A DNA stretch of 6,604 nt from Opitutaceae bacterium (GTDB lineage Bacteria > Verrucomicrobiota > Verrucomicrobiia > Opitutales > Opitutaceae). Below, piece by piece: positions 1 to 6,525 of the stretch; position 1 is the stretch's first letter, and each line of letters opens with the position of its first letter. The stretch is from the NCBI GenBank assembly GCA_005787865.1, contig SXZN01000249.1:1-6604 (forward strand), written 5' to 3'. The position numbers were made by a program, and so were the translations under genes. The notes beneath the pieces are model-generated. The model had not been told where the DNA came from. It was given only the letters and a program-made list of their open reading frames with translations, and searched no databases.

Positions 1-1095
1 TACCAAAAAAAGCAGTTTGTCCTGTTTTGTGCGGAGCATATCCATCGCGTAAACCTGTCCACCGCCCAGTTGACCGTATTCGCGCGTAGGCACAAAAGGA
101 GTTCGCTCACCTCGGTACCAATTGAACCCATTATAACTATAGGTCAGCTGAGTCTGTACACGGCCGGCGATTTTGACCCGATTAGCTTCTTCGAAAGCGT
201 CCGTATCAAAAACATGAAGTAGGCCAATAAACATACCTTCATAGGCCTTCGCAGGCATCGAGTAGAATTCTGTGCCAGGACCATCAATTGCATCAGGCTG
301 CAACACCGTCGTCGCCGGCGTAAAATTTTCTAGATCCCGACTTGTGATAATGGCGATGCGCCGATCGACATGAGTAGGACGGGTGTGAATTTGATAAACT
401 CCGGCGCGGGAATTCCAGATCCAACCGCACCAAGTATCAGCCCGCGCTGACTGCCAGGAGCGCATTGTGCGCATATCAAAATGCCGACCATCCGCTGAAT
501 ACCCTGCAATACTTTGGTGAATCTGACGATCAGGATGATAAGTTGACATCAAGTACCCACGGCTAGCTTGAGGGGTACCAGCCAGAGTATTAATATAAAT
601 AGGCCAAAACCGTTCGCCCTTTTCATCTACGACGACCTGCTGAAAACCCTTCCAAGCCGGCGTGACCGTCGCATCATAAATGGGGTCGGCCCATTCATAC
701 GGACTATCCGATTCTAAACGAATAACAAAGGTACCCGGATCAGCTTCCGGCGGATAGACCGCGGCATAGAGAACATACTTACCCACTCGCTCATCCCAAA
801 ACATACTCGCATAGCCGCCGTAACCCAAGACCCGTGGATGAAAATCGTGAAATACCTCCTTCACGAATCGCGGCTTTCCCCAAACCCGCTCCAGTCCTAC
901 CTGTTTTTCGATCAGCCAATTATCCAAGAAAAGGATAGCCTGATGCGGATCTTGCTTTGGGCTCGGCGGTGTGACGACTGCTGCGCTATCGGCCCTCAGC
1001 GATTGCCCAGTGAGTGCCGCTGTGCCGACCCCAGCAGCACCCATGGCTACCGTTTTAATAAAATTACGCCGGCCTAGTATTTTATTTTTGTCCAT
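1..1095 (-). CDS. Tat-exported beta-propeller, glycosidase-like protein (partial, C-terminus beyond the left edge)
   Basis: The reading frame is open from ATG at 1095 to base 1, giving 365 residues with no stop, so the C-terminus is missing. Residues 8-35 form a twin-arginine signal: GRRNFIKT, then a small-residue hydrophobic stretch, with probable cleavage after SLRA. The mature part starts with FLDNWLI (56-62), matching the FVDHYLI motif of the two complete propeller genes in this window. Blade-like repeats include SADGRHF (200-206), TSRDLENF (251-258) and SYNGFNW (320-326), as in GH43/GH32-like five-bladed propellers. Glu276 in TEFYS lies 218 residues after Asp58, the same spacing as Asp30 to Glu248 in the 474-residue protein. 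An in-frame ATG at 1155 would add 20 residues, but the start at 1095 puts the Arg pair at 9-10, as usual for Tat signals. I infer a periplasmic or secreted glycosidase or glycan-binding protein; the substrate is unknown. Homology is clear in pattern but more distant than between the two full-length paralogues. Confidence 0.85.
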   Translation of the reverse strand, partial: MDKNKILGRRNFIKTVAMGAAGVGTAALTGQSLRADSAAVVTPPSPKQDPHQAILFLDNWLIEKQVGLERVWGKPRFVKEVFHDFHPRVLGYGGYASMFWDERVGKYVLYAAVYPPEADPGTFVIRLESDSPYEWADPIYDATVTPAWKGFQQVVVDEKGERFWPIYINTLAGTPQASRGYLMSTYHPDRQIHQSIAGYSADGRHFDMRTMRSWQSARADTWCGWIWNSRAGVYQIHTRPTHVDRRIAIITSRDLENFTPATTVLQPDAIDGPGTEFYSMPAKAYEGMFIGLLHVFDTDAFEEANRVKIAGRVQTQLTYSYNGFNWYRGERTPFVPTREYGQLGGGQVYAMDMLRTKQDKLLFLV

Positions 1096-1272
1096 AAATC
1101 GCGAAAGCAATACTGTATACAATGTTATTAAAATTAATTGATCGTCAATCTGCATTGCAGCGCAGCATTGATGGATTAACTAAAAATATTTTATTTTAAT
1201 AACAGTCATTAAGTTATGAGATTTAATGCAGTTAAACCAATTCTCCCCGTCAGTAAGAATTAGCTGACCGCG
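1096..1272. other. AT-rich intergenic spacer, probable promoter region of the leftmost gene
   Basis: This 177-bp spacer is much richer in A+T than the flanking genes. It separates the stop of the PHP gene from the start of the Tat-exported gene and contains no convincing ORF. On the minus strand there is a good -35-like TTGACG (1148-1143) and a -10-like TATACA (1119-1114), but they are 23 bp apart, too far for a standard sigma-70 promoter, so no promoter is called. Other features are a palindromic AAAATATTTT (1183-1192), two GCATTG direct repeats (1152-1157 and 1165-1170), and two overlapping short dyads just after the PHP gene stop: GTCAG/CTGAC at 1249-1268 and AATTCT/AGAATT at 1239-1261. 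The dyads are mutually exclusive and lack a T-tract, so no intrinsic terminator can be claimed here. Confidence 0.45.
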
Positions 1273-3450
1273 CTAACGACCCTGCCCCTGTCCCGCAATT
1301 TCTCTGTAAATTTCTTGCGCCCGGCGGAAACGATTAACGATTTCATCTTTTTGTCCGAGGTTCGCGTAAACGCCGCGGTCGTTCATTTTAGCGATCAGGG
1401 CATCTATCTGCTTAATGAAAAAAGCTGCGTCAGACGGTGAAGCTATGGGCTGATTGCGAAGCGTAACATAGACGGGCGAAGTATGCGCGTAGACCTCGCG
1501 ATCATTCGGAATCAGACGGTGACCGGGACCGCGAACTCGCAGTGCGACCCAGGAACTGGCCTCAATCTGCAACTGCTCGGCGAGTTGCAGCGAGTAACTA
1601 TCTGGACCCGTTGCTTCAATGCGCTTCCTGGTGTGACCATTGACGATAATCTCGAGGGATGACATCGGCACGAACGAGGTAGCCATGCCCTTAACCGTGA
1701 GGGTGATGGTCGAGCTATCACTTCGAATCTCTTCGCCTGCTTCGCAGCCATTAACCGTAAATTGCAGGAGCGGCCCATTCGTCGCAAAACTTCGGCCGCT
1801 TTTGTACCCAGCCATCCAGCCCGCGTAAGTTAACGGTTGCCCACTCTTAACGTAGAGTCGCCCAGCCCCCGGAATTAAGTGATGCGGAATATTTAAAAAT
1901 GAATCGGTACCCGCGGAGATAGGACAACGAAAACCGCAGTTGAGCAGCCGATACCAATAGCCGGTACCGATTTCCTCATCGCCTTGAGACATGGCATCGA
2001 TGGTGTCTGCCACGCCGAGTGCGATATCGACGGGAAATTCACTCGGCAACCCGGGATGCACATACGTAACTACGGCACCCTGGGCCTTGGCTTGCGCGGC
2101 CTGTGAGTAGTTAGCCGGATAATCAAAAGGATACGGCGAATGAGGAAATCCCGTATACGCAGGCTCAACAAATGATTTCAGATTCAGAAAACCCACATGA
2201 CCGTAGAGATCATTGCGCATCTCTTGGTTAAAATAAACCAAATGATCTGGATCAGACACCTGGTCTAATCCCCCCGTGAAATACTGCCGATCAGTAATGA
2301 TCGTGGTGCGGGGATCATTGCAGGGTAAAAGATTGATGACATTGAGATCCTCCGCTTGAGCGACCAACAAAACATCGCACGGCGTAGTTCTCGTCTCAGC
2401 GAAGAGGTTAGCGTGGACATGCACATCGCCTGAGTACCAACCCGCCCGCGCAAGGTTGGTCTTACGCTGCAGCCTCACCTCCACCATCGCCGTCTTACCC
2501 GCCTGAATTGGCACCACCGTGCGAACCTGCAGGTACTCCATTCCCTTAACTACCTCAACGGTAGTGGCACCCGACGGGAGCGTGAGATCAAAACTGCCCA
2601 CGGCATGAAAGTAGCAATCACCAGGAAAAGGCTGACCATAATCACCGAGGACCATGCGCTGAACATGATTCTTGGGTGCATAAGATTGCTGATCGGCCCC
2701 CGTCAAATAGACCCGAGCTGGTGTAAGCACCCCAGACTCATCAAAAATTCTTACTTGGAGAGTACCGACGGCGTGATGCTTTAACGGTAAAGCAAATTTT
2801 AAATCTTGCCCGTCAACTTGCACCGCAAACTGCTGGACGGCGGTACCATCAGCACATCTGAAAGTGAGAAAAAAGCCCTCAGCCTGACCAGGCTGCAGAT
2901 CCAGCGTACGCATAGGGAGGTCAGACCCAGAGCCCGCAATATTTCTAAAAATAACGCGCACCGCACTTGCTCGGGTATTGTTAATAATAAAAGGGACCTG
3001 CGCGGCTCGTTCACCGGAAATCTCGACGGAGGGAAGCGGACCCAGCGATAACCTATCGCCGATCGTAAGACGGATGATCCGCGGACTGACCAGGGAGCGA
3101 TAACCATCGCTAACTCGATCGAGAACGAAGGCACTCGAGGGCTTAGCCCCGCCGGCCTTGCCTCGGGACCATTGAGCATAATAAGGCAAATACGCTGACT
3201 TGATGACCGACCCCACGATTTGAACCGGTTCTCGCGGCGTATCGGTCCAGCGGAGCAAGGCCGCTGAGAATTCAGCTAAACCATTGAGCAAGCGCGCCGA
3301 TTCAGGGTCAGAAACAAAGGTGGCCGTCTGAAATGGAGTAATCGTCAACGGGCTCCCCTCCTCCTGAATTTGAGCGAACCCGACCCCCACCATCGCCACC
3401 AAAAACCCACTGGATTGAACCAGCCGAAAAATCAGGCGCCCTTTATGCAT
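1273..3450 (-). CDS. Secreted PHP-domain metallohydrolase, CehA/McbA-like
   Basis: A complete 725-residue protein. The N-terminus is a Sec signal peptide: basic residues K3, R5 and R9, hydrophobic core about 14-26, cleavage near FAQ (25-27). Residues about 130-225 look like a beta-sandwich. Residues about 228-330 resemble the carboxypeptidase-regulatory or Ig-like domain that often precedes this hydrolase. The PHP domain follows at about 337-560. It has GDVHVH (341-346, metal-binding H344 and H346), AQAEDLNVINL (364-374, with E367), YGHVGFL (416-422, H418), YVHPG (463-467, H465) and SAGTDSF (512-518, D515). KSGRSFATNGP (550-560) is the typical closing segment of CehA/McbA-like proteins, followed by an Ig-like region (about 565-665) and a helical tail. 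Known members hydrolyse esters or phosphoesters using bound metal ions; the substrate here is unknown. It is the third complete gene of the cluster, 42 bp after the 474-residue propeller gene. No Shine-Dalgarno is visible before ATG 3450; the signal peptide supports this start. Confidence 0.88.
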   Translation of the reverse strand: MHKGRLIFRLVQSSGFLVAMVGVGFAQIQEEGSPLTITPFQTATFVSDPESARLLNGLAEFSAALLRWTDTPREPVQIVGSVIKSAYLPYYAQWSRGKAGGAKPSSAFVLDRVSDGYRSLVSPRIIRLTIGDRLSLGPLPSVEISGERAAQVPFIINNTRASAVRVIFRNIAGSGSDLPMRTLDLQPGQAEGFFLTFRCADGTAVQQFAVQVDGQDLKFALPLKHHAVGTLQVRIFDESGVLTPARVYLTGADQQSYAPKNHVQRMVLGDYGQPFPGDCYFHAVGSFDLTLPSGATTVEVVKGMEYLQVRTVVPIQAGKTAMVEVRLQRKTNLARAGWYSGDVHVHANLFAETRTTPCDVLLVAQAEDLNVINLLPCNDPRTTIITDRQYFTGGLDQVSDPDHLVYFNQEMRNDLYGHVGFLNLKSFVEPAYTGFPHSPYPFDYPANYSQAAQAKAQGAVVTYVHPGLPSEFPVDIALGVADTIDAMSQGDEEIGTGYWYRLLNCGFRCPISAGTDSFLNIPHHLIPGAGRLYVKSGQPLTYAGWMAGYKSGRSFATNGPLLQFTVNGCEAGEEIRSDSSTITLTVKGMATSFVPMSSLEIIVNGHTRKRIEATGPDSYSLQLAEQLQIEASSWVALRVRGPGHRLIPNDREVYAHTSPVYVTLRNQPIASPSDAAFFIKQIDALIAKMNDRGVYANLGQKDEIVNRFRRAQEIYREIAGQGQGR

Positions 3451-3470
3451 GCAGATAAAAAAGGCGAACG

Positions 3471-3494
3471 AGCCAATCGCATAGCGAGTTGGCT
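3471..3494 (-). terminator. Terminator-like hairpin between the 474-residue propeller gene and the PHP gene
   Basis: On the plus strand, AGCCAATCGC (3471-3480) can pair with GCGA (3484-3487) plus TTGGCT (3489-3494), leaving a 3-base loop ATA and one bulged G at 3488. The minus-strand transcript therefore forms a 10-bp stem that begins inside the TAG stop of the upstream gene (3495-3493). It is followed after eight bases (CGTTCGCC) by a run of six T (3462-3457), just before the PHP gene start at 3450. The T-run is further from the stem than in a classical intrinsic terminator, so it may be a weak or partial terminator, or a stem that sets the relative mRNA levels of the two genes. Confidence 0.45.
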
Positions 3495-4917
3495 ACCGAA
3501 ACCGTAGTGAAAAAATATCGGCATCTTTCATTACTACCCGGAGTCGGACAATTTTACCTGCCAGTGCAGAAACATCGTCCCCCGTGCGCCAAGCCACCAC
3601 CCGCGAAATCTCATCACCAATAATCTCCCGCGCATCATCTAACGAAAATCCTGGCAAAGGGTGACCCAGCTCATCCTGAATTTCAAAACGCAAACTGCCG
3701 GCGGCGGAAGTGGCATAATTAATTTCCAGGGCCGCTCCGGTGAAGCGAAAATATTTCGTGATCATCTCAGCACGCGGATAGTCTGCATGCAGAGCCGAAA
3801 ACCCATCGAGGCGCAGAGTATAACGAGCCAAATGGTGGGTGGGCTGACCATACCCTCGCTGCACGAAAAAAGACATCTCGGCCGCCCCAGTTTGAATCAC
3901 ATTGAGCGCAGGATAATTGGTCCGCGAGGTCCAATTTTCCATGCCTAACCCTGGCCGCAAGAAGCCTTCAGGAAAAGTGCGATCATAAACTAGCCCCCCC
4001 CGAGTTGTGATCAATACACAGTCGGAGATATCGCCAAAATATTCAGGATCGACGTTGATTGCGCGCGCCTCCGCGGCAGACATCACTTGTCGACCGGGCA
4101 TAAAGCGCGCGGCCAAAGCCACCGAGATATGCGGCGCCCGTTGATAAGGAGTGGTCTGATTAGTGTAAAGATGCTCGATCGGGGCCGGCTGCCCATTAGG
4201 GGCCCGAAAAATCATCTCCCCATCTTCGGTCCAATTACGAAAATCTTGGCTCGAAGCTCGACTCACCCAGCGCACTTGGCCGTAACCCGGGACAGTCTTA
4301 AAATTCCGGAAATAACAAAGGAACTTCCCTTCAGTTTCGGACCACAGCAAAATATTCTGCGAATCGTACCGATATTCTTTCGCCGGCGGCAGCAAGGGTT
4401 GCCCCTCCATCATTTTTTGCCAGGTGATACCGTCCGCCGAAACATAGCGCAGTAAGCCTGTTTTTAGCGTTCCCCCGATAGCTTTCCAACGTTCAGCTGC
4501 CGGTACCGTCACCCGCGGATCGAGCATGACCGACAAATTATGCGTCGCGGGAGCAGCGTCGCGCAGAACGATATTATTCTGGGGCTTTGTCCAGCGGATG
4601 CCGTCGCTGGATTCCGCGTAAGCCGTTACTTCCCCGGAGGAACCGTCAGCCATGGCAATCGGTAGCCCTCGATAATAGGCCCGAAAACCACCACTCGGAA
4701 GGGTGATAATTGATACATAGCCGCAAAATGCGCCCTCGTGCTGACGCTCAAAAGCAAAGGCAGTTCCTTGATCTCGTGGAACCTGCAAGCGCAACTCAGC
4801 CCCGTCTAATCGATCGATTAAATAGTGATCAACAAATAACTCACGCCGCGAAGCTAGGTCCAAAGGTTCACTCGCAGTCGCGGCAACTAATAGGGCTAAA
4901 TAAATAATAAAGTTCAT
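3493..4917 (-). CDS. Secreted beta-propeller, glycosidase-like protein (paralogue of the 500-residue neighbour)
   Basis: A complete 474-residue protein. The start at 4917 is the only plausible one: an in-frame TGA lies eight codons upstream with no start codon between. Residues 1-15 form a short, uncharged Sec-type signal (MNFIIYLALLVAATA). The mature protein opens with LFVDHYLID (27-35), a motif familiar from PVC-group proteins often annotated as GH32/GH43-like. Blade-type repeats are AESSDGIRWTKP (101-112), VSADGITW (159-166) and SSQDFRNW (222-229). A central block has EHLYTN (248-253), PYQRAPH (257-263), TTRGG (304-308), YDRTF (311-315) and FLRPGL (319-324). Residues about 394-474 look like a C-terminal beta-sandwich ending in SLRFR. 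The 500-residue neighbour matches it along its whole length, strongly from YDRTF to PGFSL. The likely role is extracytoplasmic glycan cleavage or binding; catalytic activity has not been shown for this group as far as I can tell. Confidence 0.87.
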   Translation of the reverse strand: MNFIIYLALLVAATASEPLDLASRRELFVDHYLIDRLDGAELRLQVPRDQGTAFAFERQHEGAFCGYVSIITLPSGGFRAYYRGLPIAMADGSSGEVTAYAESSDGIRWTKPQNNIVLRDAAPATHNLSVMLDPRVTVPAAERWKAIGGTLKTGLLRYVSADGITWQKMMEGQPLLPPAKEYRYDSQNILLWSETEGKFLCYFRNFKTVPGYGQVRWVSRASSQDFRNWTEDGEMIFRAPNGQPAPIEHLYTNQTTPYQRAPHISVALAARFMPGRQVMSAAEARAINVDPEYFGDISDCVLITTRGGLVYDRTFPEGFLRPGLGMENWTSRTNYPALNVIQTGAAEMSFFVQRGYGQPTHHLARYTLRLDGFSALHADYPRAEMITKYFRFTGAALEINYATSAAGSLRFEIQDELGHPLPGFSLDDAREIIGDEISRVVAWRTGDDVSALAGKIVRLRVVMKDADIFSLRFR

Positions 4918-4952
4918 GTTAGTATAAAAACAGTAATCTCATTAAATTAACG

Positions 4953-4970
4953 CGTTAAAAAATTTTAACG
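4953..4970. repeat. Inverted repeat overlapping the stop codon of the 500-residue gene
   Basis: CGTTAAAA (4953-4960) and TTTTAACG (4963-4970) are perfect inverted copies separated by AA. The right arm includes the TAA stop (4967-4965) and the final Arg codon of the 500-residue protein. The arms are mostly A-T and the loop would be very short, so the RNA hairpin should be weak. It may mark the 3' end of the coding unit or be a chance result of an AT-rich junction. Confidence 0.3.
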
Positions 4971-6467
4971 AAAACGAAGTGAATAAAGATCTGCGTCTTG
5001 CATGACGAAACGCAATCGAACGACTCGCCCCTTGAGCGATGCCCAATTTAGACCTGAAGCCCACTGCACTTCGCGTTCAATGGCGTCGCCAACGAGCATG
5101 GGGCACTCCAGCAACGAAAATCCTGGCACGGGCTCACCATCGATTGTTTGCACTTCCACCCGTACGCTACCGACCGCGGAAGTCGCACAATTTAATATTA
5201 AATGAGCGCCACTCACGATGAGGGGTTTCGTAATCATCTCACCTTCAGCATAAGGAGCATTGACCGAGGCGAAACCATCTAAGCGCAATGTGTAACGAGC
5301 GAGATGCGCAGTGGGTTGAACATAGTTTTGCCCTACGTAGAGCGACATTTCAGTAGCACTCGTCTGGATGAAGCCGGTGGCGGGGACGCCATTGCGTGAA
5401 ACCCAGTTTCCTTTATCAAGACCTGGGCGAACAAACGCCTCCATAAAAGTACGGTCATAGCGAGTACCGCCACGACTGGTCATAAATACCGTATCCGCGA
5501 CTTGGTTGGGAATATTGTGATCATGGCCACTGATTCCTAGAAAAGCCTTCCCCACTTGCTGTACCGCGAATTGCTCATCGGTGAGAAAACGCCGCCCCAT
5601 GACCAACCGCATTGGGGTCGCAATATAAAGATGCGGCGCGCGGAAATAAGGCCGCGTGTGGTTCGTATAAAGATGCTCCAGCGGCGTAGGGCCAAAACTC
5701 ATTCGTTCTGGCTCTGACCAGGTAATGAGATCTTTCGAGGTAGTGCGTGAGATTGTACGATAGCCCGTAAGATTAAAGTTCTTTACGGAGTAATCAACCC
5801 AGCCGGTGAAAACACGGAAATAGAGTACGTAGCATTTTTCTAATTCAGACCAGAAAGCTACATTTAACGTATCGAAAGCCCCATTTTTAAAAACTGGCTG
5901 TTCGCGCCACTTCCGCCACCGCAGGCCATCAGCGGAAACTAATACGTACAATCCTTGCGGCCACTGGCCACCTACCGCCTTGTACCGCTCATCGGGCGGA
6001 ACTCCTGGCCGTGTGTCGAGAAATGGACTTAAACTTTGGGTAAAGGGATCTTCCCGCGGCGAGGGCGCCAGTAAGATATTATTTTTTTTAGAACCCTGAA
6101 ACTCCACTAAGCCAAGCTCGGGTTTAATCCAAGTTATGCCATCCGTACTTTCAGCGTAACAAAAGTAAGAAGTCTCACGTTCACTTTTACCCGCACTAGA
6201 AAGAGCTGGGCCCCCGCGATAATAAAGGCGATAGCGGCCCCCATCCTCAATGATGGTCGCATAGCCCGAAGCATCTCGATCCCACGGATCAGTAAATTTT
6301 AAAGCGGCCCCGGCATTTTTAGGCTCATGAAGCTTTAAACTTACCCCGCGCATTTCTGCGATGAGGTAATGGTCCACCATGAGCTCCAGGCGGTCGCCCA
6401 GATCTATCGGCTGTGCGCCAAGCGTGAGCGGTATTCCGAGTATAAGTAAAAGAGAGTAGATTTTCAT
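4965..6467 (-). CDS. Secreted beta-propeller, glycosidase-like protein (500 residues)
   Basis: A complete protein with a clear Sec signal: MKIYSLLLILGIPLTLGA, probable cleavage after A18. An in-frame TAA five codons upstream confirms the start. The mature protein begins with LELMVDHYLIAEM (27-39). Blade-like segments follow: YAESTDGITW (104-113), VSADGLRW (177-184) and TTSKDLITW (242-250). The core motifs are EHLYTN (264-269), PYFRAPH (273-279), TSRGG (330-334), YDRTF (337-341) and FVRPGL (345-350). HLARYTLRLDGF (388-399) is identical to the same segment of the 474-residue paralogue. The C-terminal sandwich (about 416-500) ends in DADLYSLRFR. Compared with the paralogue it carries extra residues around 220-235 and a HDHNIPNQVAD stretch (315-325), probably surface loops. 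I infer an extracytoplasmic glycoside hydrolase-like or glycan-binding protein with unknown substrate. It is followed after 47 bp by its paralogue, consistent with tandem duplication inside one operon. Confidence 0.88.
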   Translation of the reverse strand: MKIYSLLLILGIPLTLGAQPIDLGDRLELMVDHYLIAEMRGVSLKLHEPKNAGAALKFTDPWDRDASGYATIIEDGGRYRLYYRGGPALSSAGKSERETSYFCYAESTDGITWIKPELGLVEFQGSKKNNILLAPSPREDPFTQSLSPFLDTRPGVPPDERYKAVGGQWPQGLYVLVSADGLRWRKWREQPVFKNGAFDTLNVAFWSELEKCYVLYFRVFTGWVDYSVKNFNLTGYRTISRTTSKDLITWSEPERMSFGPTPLEHLYTNHTRPYFRAPHLYIATPMRLVMGRRFLTDEQFAVQQVGKAFLGISGHDHNIPNQVADTVFMTSRGGTRYDRTFMEAFVRPGLDKGNWVSRNGVPATGFIQTSATEMSLYVGQNYVQPTAHLARYTLRLDGFASVNAPYAEGEMITKPLIVSGAHLILNCATSAVGSVRVEVQTIDGEPVPGFSLLECPMLVGDAIEREVQWASGLNWASLKGRVVRLRFVMQDADLYSLRFR

Positions 6468-6525
6468 AATTTTAGGTTAAATATTTTTTACACCATGGCG
6501 CTTAGCTGAAAGCTAAGCCCAGAGT
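6468..6525. other. Short intergenic gap upstream of the 500-residue gene
   Basis: The 58 bp between the stop of the partial upstream gene and ATG 6467 hold a hairpin (6500-6518) and then an A/T-rich leader. Read on the minus strand, the last bases before the start are TTTAACCTAAAATT, with no purine-rich ribosome-binding site. The small gap and shared strand suggest cotranscription with the upstream gene, although the hairpin could process or attenuate the message. I see no convincing -35/-10 pair. Confidence 0.4.
6500..6518. repeat. Perfect 8-bp hairpin in the intergenic gap
   Basis: GCTTAGCT (6500-6507), loop GAA (6508-6510) and AGCTAAGC (6511-6518) form a perfect stem. It lies eight bases after the stop codon of the partial gene in the direction of transcription. 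No run of T follows on either strand, so it is not a standard intrinsic terminator. It may instead protect the 3' end of an mRNA or be a processing site. Confidence 0.5.

Noticed and set aside
838..1077. 79-codon plus-strand ORF
   Set aside because: It is antisense to the Tat-signal gene, which has a clear signal peptide and family motifs; the plus-strand peptide has no recognisable features.
1114..1148. Sigma-70 promoter made of TTGACG and TATACA on the minus strand
   Set aside because: The 23-bp spacer is too long, and no better -10 element stands at 16-18 bp, so it is mentioned only as part of the spacer.
1093..1155. Upstream in-frame ATG at 1155 as start of the leftmost gene
   Set aside because: It would add 20 residues with a hydrophobic run before the Arg pair, which is atypical for a Tat signal, and it has no ribosome-binding site.
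1239..1268. Intrinsic terminator after the PHP gene
   Set aside because: The two short dyads (5 and 6 bp) have long loops and no following T-tract on the transcribed strand.
2799..3179. 126-codon minus-strand ORF in another frame
   Set aside because: It is contained in the PHP gene, whose frame has coherent domains; no ribosome-binding site or domain supports the overlap.
4087..4455. 122-codon plus-strand ORF
   Set aside because: It lies wholly opposite the 474-residue propeller gene, and its composition is that of a reverse-frame shadow.
3493..6467. The repeated similarity between the two propeller genes as a mobile element or CRISPR-like repeat
   Set aside because: The similarity is at protein level between complete ORFs, with no terminal repeats or transposase; gene duplication explains it.
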